Assembly (NCBI RefSeq): GCF_037977055.1
Contig: NZ_CP150274.1
Location: forward strand, 5,828,001 to 5,892,000
Direction: 5' to 3'
Source of the DNA: Paenibacillus sp. FSL K6-1096
GTDB taxonomy: Bacteria; Bacillota; Bacilli; Paenibacillales; Paenibacillaceae
Length of the DNA: 64,000 nt
Shown here: positions 17,603-26,798 of the stretch, one piece after another
Layout of the letters: each line of letters begins with the position of its first letter
Position numbering within the stretch: the first letter of the stretch is position 1
Notes under the pieces: model-generated
Database searches by the model: none
The model's input: the letters and a program-made list of their open reading frames with translations, nothing else
Told to the model about the DNA's origin: nothing
Position numbers and translations under genes: made by a program

Positions 17603-18262
17603 ATGCCGACACATCCTTATGTCTCCCGTTTCTTTGTGAAGAGCGATGCACGCCGTGAGCAGCTGGTGTATCAATTGCCGGAGGCCTGGTGGAGCCGACC
17701 TTATGAATATGAATGGTGTACCCACTTCATTTCACCGCATGATGTTGTGCTGGATGCAGCCTGCGGAATTTCCCATCCGCTCAAGTTCTATCTGGCCGGG
17801 CAGAGCGCTGAGGTCTATGCCTGCGATCTGGATGCCCGGATTCTGTCGCGGGAGGCCATTCTGCAGAATGTAGCCGAGGACATCGGTGCAGAAGCGGTCC
17901 GCCAGGTGGAGGCAGTGCCGGTGCCCCGTCTGCATCTGGCCCAGGCGAATCTGAGTAAGCTGCCGTATGAGGATGAGAGCTTCGACACGATCTTCTGCAT
18001 TTCGGTGCTGGAGCATCTGTCTGTGCAGGACACGGTGCTGGCTGTCCGCGAGTTCCACCGGACACTGAACGGAGAGGGCCTGCTGATTCTGACCTTCGAT
18101 TATCCTACCGTGAATCTGCCGCAGATGAATGAGATTCTGCTGCAGGCCGGATTCCGGTATTGGGGCGAGACCGATTTCAATCTTCCGCCAGACGCTGTGC
18201 ATACGGAGCAGTGGGGCGGTCTGAACTGCTTCCGGGCGGTGCTCAAGAAGGTGGAAGTCTAG
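17603..18262 (+). CDS. class I SAM-dependent methyltransferase
   Basis: A 219-residue Rossmann-fold methyltransferase. Motif I is VVLDAACGISHPLKFYL, the acidic residue ending strand 2 is in VYACDLD, and motif IV/post-I (LPYEDESFDTIFCISVLEHL) is well kept, so it resembles the Methyltransf_11 group. No membrane segment. ATG at 17603 follows AAAGGAGTCCTGGCC. It is transcribed alone, before the CapA-like gene. The substrate is unknown. Confidence 0.85.
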   Translation: MPTHPYVSRFFVKSDARREQLVYQLPEAWWSRPYEYEWCTHFISPHDVVLDAACGISHPLKFYLAGQSAEVYACDLDARILSREAILQNVAEDIGAEAVRQVEAVPVPRLHLAQANLSKLPYEDESFDTIFCISVLEHLSVQDTVLAVREFHRTLNGEGLLILTFDYPTVNLPQMNEILLQAGFRYWGETDFNLPPDAVHTEQWGGLNCFRAVLKKVEV

Positions 18263-18350
18263 CAGAGTATTATCCTATCATTTGGTTGTTTCCTTCGGGT
18301 GTAGTAGAATAGCTTCAGGACAGAAGAAACAAGGAGACAACCTCACGGGG

Positions 18351-19406
18351 ATGCCCAAAAAAGGAGATAGAGAACACTTGCGCAGATATGCTGTTATACT
18401 CATGATTCTGCTCCTGCTTGTCCCGGCTGCGGGAGTCAGCGGGCAAGGGGCTGCCCCGCAGGAGGAGATTCGCCTCGCGTTTGCCGGGGATATCCTGCTG
18501 GACGGCTTTGTCGGGGAGCAGATCGCCAAATACGGTGTGAATTTCCCTTTTCAGAAGGTGGCACCGGTGATGAAGAAGGCGGACTTGGCCTTCGCCAATC
18601 TGGAGACGCCGGTCTCGGTGCGCGGGGAGGCGGCAGGCAAGACGTTTGTCTTCCGCTCGAAGCCGGCGGCGCTGGCCGGACTGAGTTATGCGGGGATTGA
18701 CGGGGTCACCCTGGCGAACAATCACATCCTCGACTATGGACGGACCGCCATGCTGGATACGCTGACGCATCTCGACCGGAACAAGATCGGGCATACCGGT
18801 GCCGGGTCCAATGCCGAAGAGGCCTTTAAGCCGTACACCAAGACCGTTAAGGGCAAGCGGATCGCCATTCTGGGCGCCAGCCGGGTGCTGTCTGACCCTT
18901 CCTGGTACGCCGGCAAGAACAGCCCGGGCGCAGCCTCCGCCTACAAGGATGAGCCGCTGCTGAGCGCGATTAAGAAGTCTGCCAAGGAGAACGATTATAC
19001 CATTGTCTACATGCACTGGAATCAGGAATTCAAGGATTACCCAGAGGCGTATGCCCGCAAGCTGGCCCGGCAGATGATTGACAGCGGAGCGGATATTATT
19101 CTCGGGGCGCACAGCCACTGCCTTATGGGAATTGAATATTACAAGCATAAGCCGATTTATTATTCGCTGGGGAATTTCGTCTTCAACCGCTCCACACGGG
19201 GCGGGGACAAGACCCTGCATACCATGCTGGTTCACTTCACGATCGGGAAGTCAGGGGTGACAAGCAGCATTACTCCGGTCAAAATTATTGGCGGACAGCC
19301 TAATTTCATGGGCGACGCCTATAATAAAGAGACGGTCAGGAAGCTGAACCAGCTCTCCTATAATGCCAAGATCTCGCCCGGCGGAGTGGTCAGCGAGAAG
19401 CCCTGA
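18351..19406 (+). CDS. secreted CapA-family protein (PGA_cap phosphoesterase-like)
   Basis: About 351 residues with an N-terminal signal peptide (RRYAVILMILLLLVPAAGVSG) and a CapA/PgsA metallophosphatase-like fold. Family motifs: LAFAGDILLDGF, LANLETP-type FANLETPVS, NNHILDYG, MHWNQEF and GAHSHCLMG. Proteins of this family are linked to poly-gamma-glutamate or capsule handling, but pgsB and pgsC are absent here, so a general extracellular role is likelier. The start is uncertain: ATG 18351 (AAGGAG 14 bases upstream) or TTG 18378 (GGAG 11 bases upstream) both leave a signal peptide. A TAGAAT element near 18305 rules out the open frame further upstream. Confidence 0.82.
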   Translation: MPKKGDREHLRRYAVILMILLLLVPAAGVSGQGAAPQEEIRLAFAGDILLDGFVGEQIAKYGVNFPFQKVAPVMKKADLAFANLETPVSVRGEAAGKTFVFRSKPAALAGLSYAGIDGVTLANNHILDYGRTAMLDTLTHLDRNKIGHTGAGSNAEEAFKPYTKTVKGKRIAILGASRVLSDPSWYAGKNSPGAASAYKDEPLLSAIKKSAKENDYTIVYMHWNQEFKDYPEAYARKLARQMIDSGADIILGAHSHCLMGIEYYKHKPIYYSLGNFVFNRSTRGGDKTLHTMLVHFTIGKSGVTSSITPVKIIGGQPNFMGDAYNKETVRKLNQLSYNAKISPGGVVSEKP

Positions 19407-19438
19407 AGCGCATGTGGATATGGTGAAGGTTCAAGAAT

Positions 19439-19475
19439 ACAGCCCGGGGACAGTTCATGCCCCCAGGGCTGTTTG
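19439..19475 (+). terminator. hairpin after CapA-like gene
   Basis: ACAGCCC (19439-19445) plus GGGG pairs with CCCC and GGGCTGT (19466-19472), followed by a short T-run. Confidence 0.5.
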
Positions 19476-19649
19476 GCGTTCGGCGCGGGATTATTCATTT
19501 TGTGCTATTCATTATTAGCATTGTACTAACCGCGTGCGGCTGATCTGCTCTACAATAGATACGGTGAGACACTAGCCCCGGTTAATGATTCACCGTCAGT
19601 GGAACGATAATATAGACATAACGAAATTGATGCAGAGGATGTTCCGCGA

Positions 19650-21371
19650 ATGATGCCCAAGCTGAAGAAGTACATGCCTTTTACCTATAAAATGATGATT
19701 CCCTACCTGGCGCTGGTGCTCCTCACCGATGTATTCATCGGATACATTTCCTATTCGATGCTGACCGACTCCCGGACGGAGATGGCCGAGTCCAACATCC
19801 GTACCGGGATGGAGCAGTCCAGGAACAATATCCGCTACCAGATGGATGAAATCCAGCGGATGTCGGACAACCTGTTCGGCAGTCAGCCGTTCCAGCGGGC
19901 GCTGAGTCTGAAGGGGACTCCGTTCGAGATCTATCTGGCGATGATCGATGAGATTGTCCCGCAGATTACCGCGCCGCTGCAGCTGTTCGGGAACAAAATC
20001 CGCTTCATGCTCTACACGCCGAACACGGATATCAATATTGTGTCCGGCGATAATCTGGATGAGCCGATCAAGGACAGCGACTATTACATTCTTCCCATTG
20101 AGGATATTGAGAGCAGTGAATGGTACCAGTCGCTGAAGGATTCCAAGCGCGACAACCTGTGGCTGCAGATTGATACAGACCGCAAGCTCGGCAATCTCTC
20201 CCATGTGCGCACGCTCGTCAGCTTCAGCGATTACCGGACCCTGATCGGCTACGTGCGGATTACCGTATCGCTGGAGGACCTGTTCGGCGGCTTCGACACC
20301 TTCCCGCTGGAGGAAGGTATTACGCTGCGGCTGGTAGAGGAGACAACGGGCGATATTCTGTTCCAGCGCGGAAGCGCCGAGTATAATAACACGCATGAGA
20401 ATGTCCTCAGCCTGCATGAGCAGATTCCGGGCAGTGACTTCGTGATTGAAGCAATGGTTCCGGATAAATATCTGACCCAGGATGCCGGACGGCTGCGCAG
20501 GGTAATCATTGCGGTCTGCTCCTTAAGCTTCCTGGTTATGACTCTGATCGGCTATCTGGTTGCCCGGATCTCCGGGCGCAAAATGAGCCGGATCGTCGGC
20601 CTGGTGCGCTCCTTCCAGGACGGGAATTTCCAGAAGCGCATCCGCTTCTCCGGCAATGACGAATTCGTGCAGATCGCGGATTCCTTCAATGATATGGCCT
20701 CCAATATCCAGGGGCTGATCAACAGCGTCTATGTGCAGGGCATCCAGAAGAAGCAGGCAGAGCTGGAGGCGCTGCAGGCCCAGATCAACCCCCATTTTCT
20801 CTACAATACGCTCTCTACGATAAGCAGCCTGGCGAATCTGGGCGAAATCGGCAAAGTCACGGAAATGGTCCAGGGGCTGTCGCGCTTCTACCGCCTGACA
20901 CTGAACCAGGGGAATGTGTACATCGAGCTGCAAAAGGAGCTGGAGCAGGTGGCGACCTATCTGGAGATCCAGCGGGTCAAATATGCTGATACCTTCAAGC
21001 TGTATGTGGATGTGGATGAGGAGATCCTGCAGATGCAGGTGATTAAGCTGGTGCTGCAGCCTTTTGTGGAGAATGTGTTCAAGCATGCCTGGTTCGGCGA
21101 GACGATTGCCATCCGGTTAACCGGTAGGCGGGTGGGGAGCAACATTGAGCTGAAGGTGATTGACAACGGCATCGGGATGAGGCCTGAGGTGGTCAAGCGG
21201 ATGATGCAGGGACCGAGCCAGTCGGGCGGATACGGAGTGAAGAACGTCGATGAGCGGATCAAGCTCAGATACGGCGATGCCTTCGGCGTCACCATTGCCA
21301 GCATCTACGGAGGAGGTACAACCGTCAGACTGCTGCTGCCCGCTGGAGTCCAGGATCACGAAGAGAGCTAG
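19650..21371 (+). CDS. sensor histidine kinase, YesM family
   Basis: A 573-residue membrane kinase: transmembrane segment at about 13-33, extracellular sensor domain (about 35-290), second transmembrane segment near 292-312, HAMP (315-367), then the HisKA_7TM/His_kinase domain with the phospho-acceptor in QINPHFLYNTL. The ATPase lobe shows LQPFVENVFKHAW (N box), DNGIGM (G1) and GYGVKNVDERIKLRYG. It pairs with the AraC-type regulator 41 bases downstream and with the transporter after it, so it probably senses the sugar or the loaded binding protein at the cell surface. Confidence 0.93.
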   Translation: MMPKLKKYMPFTYKMMIPYLALVLLTDVFIGYISYSMLTDSRTEMAESNIRTGMEQSRNNIRYQMDEIQRMSDNLFGSQPFQRALSLKGTPFEIYLAMIDEIVPQITAPLQLFGNKIRFMLYTPNTDINIVSGDNLDEPIKDSDYYILPIEDIESSEWYQSLKDSKRDNLWLQIDTDRKLGNLSHVRTLVSFSDYRTLIGYVRITVSLEDLFGGFDTFPLEEGITLRLVEETTGDILFQRGSAEYNNTHENVLSLHEQIPGSDFVIEAMVPDKYLTQDAGRLRRVIIAVCSLSFLVMTLIGYLVARISGRKMSRIVGLVRSFQDGNFQKRIRFSGNDEFVQIADSFNDMASNIQGLINSVYVQGIQKKQAELEALQAQINPHFLYNTLSTISSLANLGEIGKVTEMVQGLSRFYRLTLNQGNVYIELQKELEQVATYLEIQRVKYADTFKLYVDVDEEILQMQVIKLVLQPFVENVFKHAWFGETIAIRLTGRRVGSNIELKVIDNGIGMRPEVVKRMMQGPSQSGGYGVKNVDERIKLRYGDAFGVTIASIYGGGTTVRLLLPAGVQDHEES

Positions 21372-21412
21372 AGGAAGAAGCATCATATACACACGGGAGG
21401 AAAAAGATAGTC

Positions 21413-22969
21413 ATGAGTATCAATGTATTATTGGTGGACGACGAGGCTGTCGATCTGGAATGGCTGCGGCGCAGAGTGCTGGCGAGTCCTCTGGACCTCG
21501 CCGTTGTAGGAACGGCGAACAGCGGCTTCAACGCGCTGAAGATTATGGAGCAGGAACGGGTGGATCTGATCCTCTCGGATATACGGATGCCGATTATGAC
21601 GGGAACGGAGTTCGCCCGCCGGGCTAAGGTGATTAATCCGAAGGTCAAAATTGTATTCATCAGCGGCCACGAGGATTTCAGCTATGCGAAGGAGGCGATT
21701 CAGATCAACGCCTCCGGTTATCTGCTGAAGCCGGTGGAGGACAAGGACCTCTATGACATGATCGGGTCCCTGGCCGCTGCACTGGAGCAGGAACGGGAGC
21801 AGAGCCGTTCTTTCAGCGAGGCGCTGTCCCTGGTGAACAAGGAGCTGATCCTGCGCTGGTTCGAGGATACTTCCCCTGAGCCGGCGGAGCCGCATCTGCG
21901 CAGTGCGCTGAATCCGCTGCTGCAGAAGGGGGCGGTAGTCGCCATCGCCGAGATCGATGATCTGGAATGGAAGCTGCGCGATCTGTCCGAGGAGGAGGCG
22001 CGGGTCAAGACACGGCAGATGGCCGGCCTGATCAAGGACTTCGTTGAGTCTGCCAAGCTGGGTACGCTGATCCCGCTCCATCATCACCGGTTTGTCATTC
22101 TCTGCAGCCTTGCGCCGGACAGCTTCCTGAGCCTGCTTGATGAGCTGATCCGCAGCATGGCCAAGGAATCCCCCTGCACGCTAACCATCGGGGTGGGGCG
22201 TTATGCCCAGGATGAGGCGGGCCTGCACGAGTCCTACCAGCAGGCCACGGCTGCGCTCAGCGCGAAGTGGCTGCTCGGGAAGAATCGGCTGATCCGCGAC
22301 AGCCTGGAGTCCCAGCAGGGAACGCCGGGGGCTTGGACCGAGCAGACGGTGGACCAGCTGCTGGAGGCGATCATCCAGTACGATCTGGTGGCGATTGACG
22401 ACCATCTGCTGGCGCTGTTCCGCAATGCGGGCAAGAAGGATGTCTATGAGCTGATTATCCGCATCACCTCTAAGCTCCATGCCGACCTGCAGCAGCAGAA
22501 TGAGAATCTGTACGAGCTGCTGCAGTGGGAGTCCCATCAGCCGGATATCCTGTTCCAGTTCGAGACCATTCACGATATCCTGTCCTGGATGAGGCGGCGG
22601 TTCTTCGAGTTATCCGAGCTGCTGTACGTGAAGCGGCAGCGCCAGAAGCGCAAGCTGATCGATGAGATTATGAACTACGTCGAGGAGAACCTGGAGAAGA
22701 AGATTACGCTGAAGGAGGTCGCGGCCCATTTCGACTTCACCCCGAATTATCTCGGCTTCCTGTTCAAGGAGGAGAGCGGGCTGCCCTTCAGCGAATACGT
22801 CAATGAACGCAAGACAGCGAGAGTCTTCGAGCTGCTCAGCGATCCGACACTCAAGATCTATGAGATTGCCGAGCGTATGGGCTATAAGAATATCATCTAT
22901 TTCAACCGGCAGTTCAAGCAGATTACCGGCATGACGCCGGGAGAGTACCGCAAGAAGCAGAAGATCTGA
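21413..22969 (+). CDS. response regulator with AraC output domain, YesN family
   Basis: A 518-residue regulator. The receiver domain (about 1-120) has acidic residues DDE at 9-11, phosphorylation site D56 in LILSDIRMP and the conserved lysine in SGYLLKPV. A long middle region without named domain precedes two AraC helix-turn-helix units at the C-terminus (ITLKEVAAHFDFTPNYLGFLFKEE and YEIAERMGYKNIIYFNRQFKQITG). Partner of the kinase upstream; expected to activate the permease operon starting at 23163, before which a palindrome and a poor -35 are seen. Confidence 0.93.
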   Translation: MSINVLLVDDEAVDLEWLRRRVLASPLDLAVVGTANSGFNALKIMEQERVDLILSDIRMPIMTGTEFARRAKVINPKVKIVFISGHEDFSYAKEAIQINASGYLLKPVEDKDLYDMIGSLAAALEQEREQSRSFSEALSLVNKELILRWFEDTSPEPAEPHLRSALNPLLQKGAVVAIAEIDDLEWKLRDLSEEEARVKTRQMAGLIKDFVESAKLGTLIPLHHHRFVILCSLAPDSFLSLLDELIRSMAKESPCTLTIGVGRYAQDEAGLHESYQQATAALSAKWLLGKNRLIRDSLESQQGTPGAWTEQTVDQLLEAIIQYDLVAIDDHLLALFRNAGKKDVYELIIRITSKLHADLQQQNENLYELLQWESHQPDILFQFETIHDILSWMRRRFFELSELLYVKRQRQKRKLIDEIMNYVEENLEKKITLKEVAAHFDFTPNYLGFLFKEESGLPFSEYVNERKTARVFELLSDPTLKIYEIAERMGYKNIIYFNRQFKQITGMTPGEYRKKQKI

Positions 22970-22980
22970 ACAGGTTACCA

Positions 22981-23026
22981 AACGTTGCCAGCACTGGTTT
23001 TTCAAATCAGAGGCAACGTTTTTTTG
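22981..23026 (+). terminator. intrinsic terminator after the two-component genes
   Basis: AACGTTGCC (22981-22989) pairs perfectly with GGCAACGTT (23012-23020) and T7 follows. It separates the regulatory genes from the transporter operon. Confidence 0.85.
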
Positions 23027-23062
23027 TTTTTTGGAGAGGATATAACTAAACCGAATCGTTGC

Positions 23063-23119
23063 AAAAGTATTACTTTTAGTTGATAGCCCTAATCCTCACC
23101 GTGAGTACGCTTATTTATA
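23063..23119 (+). promoter_or_regulatory. palindrome and promoter region of the ABC operon
   Basis: AAAAGT-ATT-ACTTTT is a perfect palindrome at 23063-23077, flanked by ACTAAA and TTTAGT. A perfect TATAAT lies at 23114-23119 without a recognisable -35 at 17 bp, as expected for an activator-dependent promoter. Binding by the neighbouring AraC-type regulator is inferred. Confidence 0.45.
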
Positions 23120-23162
23120 ATAAAACTATAGAGAAACGGAACAAAAGGAAAGGGGATTCAAG

Positions 23163-24089
23163 ATGAAACAGAAACAACATGGCTTCTGGGATGATGTGAA
23201 GAAATACAGATCCTTGCTGCTTATGCTGACACCGGCTGTATTGTTCTTCCTGCTCTTTGCTTATATACCGATGTCGGGGATTATTCTGGCATTTAAGCAA
23301 TACGACTACAACGGAGGGGTGTTCGGCAGCCCCTGGAACGGATGGGCCAACTTCAAATTCTTCTTTGATTCGGGTGACGCCTGGCGCGTGACGCGAAATA
23401 CGGCTCTATATAACATTGCCTTTATCGTGGTTAATAATGTGTTGCAGATCTTCGCCGCTATCCTGCTGTTCGAGGTCGCCGGCAAATGGTTCCGCAAGCT
23501 GACCCAGACCGTATTGTTCCTGCCTTACTTCATCTCCTGGGTTGTTGTCGGCGCAATTGCGTATAACCTGTTCAACTTCGATGTCGGTACCATCAACGTG
23601 CTGCTGAAGGGACTGGGGATGCAACCGGTTGATATCTATAATACGGCAGCCTACTGGCCGTTCATTCTGGTCATCGTCTCCGCCTGGAAGACACTGGGCT
23701 ACGGAACGATCATGTACCTGGCCGCGATCACCAGTATTGACACCGAGATGTACGAAGCGGCGGAAATCGACGGGGCGAATATTTTCCAGCGGATTATGAA
23801 AATCACGATTCCGAACCTGATGCCGACCGTCATCATTCTGGTCCTCTTGGCTATCGGAAATATCTTCCGCGGCGATTTCGGGATGTTCTACAATATGGTC
23901 GGCAACAACGGCCTGCTGTTCTCGTCCACCGACGTTATCGACACCTTCGTCTTCCGCTCACTGACCACCTCCAATGAGATTGGCATGTCTGCGGCAGCCG
24001 GCTTCTACCAGTCACTGCTTGGCTTCGCGACCATCATGCTCGCCAACTATGCAGTACGCAGATACGATAAGGACCGTGCCCTATTCTAG
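23163..24089 (+). CDS. carbohydrate ABC transporter permease, LplB type
   Basis: A 308-residue inner permease with six hydrophobic segments and the EAA loop EAAEIDGANIFQRIMKITIP that contacts the ATPase. The C-terminal part (FRGDFGMFYNMVGNNG...DVIDTFVFRSL) is diagnostic of the LplB/YtcP-partner group of polysaccharide permeases. First gene of the transporter operon, 19 bases before the second permease. No ATP-binding subunit is encoded nearby, so use of a shared MsmX-type ATPase is inferred. Confidence 0.93.
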   Translation: MKQKQHGFWDDVKKYRSLLLMLTPAVLFFLLFAYIPMSGIILAFKQYDYNGGVFGSPWNGWANFKFFFDSGDAWRVTRNTALYNIAFIVVNNVLQIFAAILLFEVAGKWFRKLTQTVLFLPYFISWVVVGAIAYNLFNFDVGTINVLLKGLGMQPVDIYNTAAYWPFILVIVSAWKTLGYGTIMYLAAITSIDTEMYEAAEIDGANIFQRIMKITIPNLMPTVIILVLLAIGNIFRGDFGMFYNMVGNNGLLFSSTDVIDTFVFRSLTTSNEIGMSAAAGFYQSLLGFATIMLANYAVRRYDKDRALF

Positions 24090-24108
24090 GAAAAGGAGGT
24101 AATGCCCC

Positions 24109-25038
24109 ATGAGTTCAACAACTGCAAATATTCACTCACCGGAAATGCGCAAAAAGCCGGTTAACCGGGACAAGATGATCCTGTCCATCGTCGGGTACGT
24201 AACCCTTACTATACTGGCAGTCTTCTGTGTCTTCCCGTTCCTTCTGGTGATCTCCTCTTCCCTAAGTGACGAGAGTACGATCATCGAGAAGGGATTCCAG
24301 ATCTTCCCGACAGCCTTCTCTACGGAAGCTTACAGCCTGCTGTTCAAATACCCGGAGGAGATGCTCAAGGCCTATGGGATTACGATCTCCGTCACCGCAA
24401 TTGGTACGCTGGTCGGACTGTTCCTGACCTCGATGACCGCCTACGTGCTGTCCCGCAGAGATTTCAAATGGCGCAGCAGCTTCTCGTTCTTCTTCTTCTT
24501 CACCACACTGTTCAGCGGCGGTCTGGTGCCGTGGTATCTGATGATCGTCAACTACCTGCATCTGAAGGATACCCTCCTGGTGCTGATCCTGCCGATGCTG
24601 ATGAACGTGTTCTACATCATCGTCATGAAGTCGTTCATGAGCAGCATCCCGGATGCAATTACAGAATCCGCCAAAATTGACGGAGCCGGCGATTTCCGCA
24701 TCTTCATGCAGCTGATTGTGCCGCTGTCCAAGCCGGCGCTGGCGACCATTGGTCTCTTCATTGCCCTGGCCTACTGGAATGACTGGTATAATGCGCTGCT
24801 CTTCATCTCCAAGTCCGACCTGATGCCGCTGCAGTACTATCTCTATAAGATGCTCGGCAATATGGACGGTATGCGCAAGGCGATGATGGCCTCCGGCGCG
24901 GTGGTCAACACCGATCTGCCGACCGAGAGCCTGAAGATGGCGATGACGATTGTGGCCACCGGGCCGATCCTGCTGGCGTATCCATTCATTCAGAAGTATT
25001 TTGTTACAGGTCTTACGATTGGTGCCGTTAAGGGATGA
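24109..25038 (+). CDS. carbohydrate ABC transporter permease, LplC/YtcP type
   Basis: A 309-residue permease with six membrane segments and the EAA-type loop ITESAKIDGAGDFRIFMQLI. The WNDWYNALLFI and TESLKMAMTIVATGPILLAYPFIQKYF segments are typical of LplC/YtcP proteins. AAAAGGAGG at 24090-24098 precedes the ATG. It should form the membrane channel together with the LplB-type protein upstream and take up a substrate delivered by the lipoprotein encoded next. Confidence 0.93.
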   Translation: MSSTTANIHSPEMRKKPVNRDKMILSIVGYVTLTILAVFCVFPFLLVISSSLSDESTIIEKGFQIFPTAFSTEAYSLLFKYPEEMLKAYGITISVTAIGTLVGLFLTSMTAYVLSRRDFKWRSSFSFFFFFTTLFSGGLVPWYLMIVNYLHLKDTLLVLILPMLMNVFYIIVMKSFMSSIPDAITESAKIDGAGDFRIFMQLIVPLSKPALATIGLFIALAYWNDWYNALLFISKSDLMPLQYYLYKMLGNMDGMRKAMMASGAVVNTDLPTESLKMAMTIVATGPILLAYPFIQKYFVTGLTIGAVKG

Positions 25039-25105
25039 TCACAGGGCAACCTGGTTATCAATATAACAATCAAGCAACTATTATCTTAAGGGGGAAATAC
25101 AGGTC

Positions 25106-26683
25106 ATGATGAATAAGAAAAAGAAACTGACAGCTACGCTTGCAGCAATGATGACACTGGGGACGGTTCTCAGCGCCTGCGGCGGTAACAATAACGGTAA
25201 TACAGCAGCTGAAGCCACCAAGGCTCCGGCAGCATCCGAAGGGGCAGCCACGAACTCCGGCGCTCCTGACACTTCCAAGGAAGTGAAGCTCAAAATGATT
25301 CTGCTCGGACCGCAGCCCGGCGATTACGATAAGGTCTTCGGCGAGCTGAATGCCAAGCTGAAAGAAAAAATCAATGCAACCGTGGAAACTGAATTCCTGG
25401 ACTGGTCTGACTGGACTCAGAAGTACCCGCTGAAGTTCGCGGCCAATGAGGATTTTGACCTTGTGTATTCTGCGAACTGGGCCTTCTATAACGATCAGGC
25501 GCTTAAAGGCGGCTTCTTGGAATTGACCGATGATATGCTGCAAAAATACATGCCGAAGACCTGGGAAGTGATGCCGAAGGTGAACTGGGAGCAGGCTAAG
25601 GTAGACGGCAAGCTCTTCATGGTACCGAACAACAATGTTGAGGTAACCGATAAAGTGGTGCTGTACCGCGAGGATCTGCGCAAGAAATACAATCTGCCTG
25701 AAATCAACAGCCCTGAGACCTACGCCACATATCTGAAAACGATTGCTAAGGATGAGAAAGGCATCACCGCTTTTGGAGCGAAACCGGCAGACGGCTGGAA
25801 GTTCCATGAGCTGGATCAGACGCTGCTGGAGCAGAACAACAACTTCAAGCTGGTCGACCGCAGCCTGCTGCCGCTGGCGTACAAGCTCGAAGATGCTTCC
25901 GGCAAAGTCTTCAATATCTATGACACTCCAGAGTTCACAACCCTGCTGAAATACTACAAAGACCTGGCCGATAACGGCGCATGGTCGAAGAACGTAGTCA
26001 GCAACAAAAATGACGTATGGCAGGATGTCAAGGCAGGTAAGGTATCCTCTTATGCCCACAACCTGGGTACGGTAGCCGCTAACCTGTCCGAAATGCGCCG
26101 TGACAAACCGGAAATTGAGCTCGGCATTGCCGATCTGACACCGGACAAGAAGAAAATTGCTGCAATCTCTACACAGAACGGGATGTCCGTCCATGCCAGC
26201 TCGAAGAACCCTGAGCGTGCACTGATGCTGATCGACCTGCTGCAGAATGACAAGGAAATTCACGATTTGACTATGTACGGGATTGCCGGAAGCAACTACA
26301 ATCCGGAAGGCGACAAGAAGTTCACTGCCGGTCCTGCTGCCGCGAACTACACAGGCTTCTCGAACTGGGGCTGGAACTCCCCGCTGAACCGTCAGGATGC
26401 TGCATATCCTGAGGAAGCAAATGCGATGTTCGACAAATGGCAGTCCAGCATCTACCACTTCCCGCTGGAGACCTTTGTCTTCGACTCCACACCGGTGAAG
26501 AACGAAGTGGCTAACATCGGCAACGTTATGCTGCGCTATGCAATTCCGCTGGAATACGGCTTGATTGAGGATATCGACAAAGGCCAGGCGGAACTGTTGA
26601 AGCAATTGAAATCTGCCGGACTCGATAAAGTACAGACGGAAATGCAGAAGCAAATCGATGCGTTCCTGGCTGCGCAGAAGTAA
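25106..26683 (+). CDS. extracellular solute-binding lipoprotein
   Basis: A 525-residue binding protein of the LplA-like family. The signal peptide ends in the lipobox VLSAC with C25 as the lipidation site, followed by a low-complexity Asn/Ala/Thr linker. The body (VKLKMILLGPQPGDYDKVFGELNAK) is a class with a DUF3502-like C-terminal region (WQSSIYHFPLETFVFD). It should deliver an oligosaccharide or galactoside to the two permeases upstream; the GH35 gene after the terminator points to beta-galactosides. AAGGGGG precedes the tandem ATG codons at 25106 and 25109. Confidence 0.93.
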   Translation: MMNKKKKLTATLAAMMTLGTVLSACGGNNNGNTAAEATKAPAASEGAATNSGAPDTSKEVKLKMILLGPQPGDYDKVFGELNAKLKEKINATVETEFLDWSDWTQKYPLKFAANEDFDLVYSANWAFYNDQALKGGFLELTDDMLQKYMPKTWEVMPKVNWEQAKVDGKLFMVPNNNVEVTDKVVLYREDLRKKYNLPEINSPETYATYLKTIAKDEKGITAFGAKPADGWKFHELDQTLLEQNNNFKLVDRSLLPLAYKLEDASGKVFNIYDTPEFTTLLKYYKDLADNGAWSKNVVSNKNDVWQDVKAGKVSSYAHNLGTVAANLSEMRRDKPEIELGIADLTPDKKKIAAISTQNGMSVHASSKNPERALMLIDLLQNDKEIHDLTMYGIAGSNYNPEGDKKFTAGPAAANYTGFSNWGWNSPLNRQDAAYPEEANAMFDKWQSSIYHFPLETFVFDSTPVKNEVANIGNVMLRYAIPLEYGLIEDIDKGQAELLKQLKSAGLDKVQTEMQKQIDAFLAAQK

Positions 26684-26704
26684 GCATACAGCATAAGCTT
26701 CCAG

Positions 26705-26738
26705 ACTGCTCCAAAGCATTGGCTTTGGGGCAGTTTTT
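26705..26738 (+). terminator. intrinsic terminator of the transporter operon
   Basis: ACTGC-T-CCAAAGC pairs with GCTTTGG-G-GCAGT and T5 follows. It may be partial, with the GH35 gene 60 bases downstream. Confidence 0.85.
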
Positions 26739-26798
26739 GTGAAATCATAGGTACAGGTTGTATATGGATCATATCCTAACGGCAAAGGAGACCTTCTC

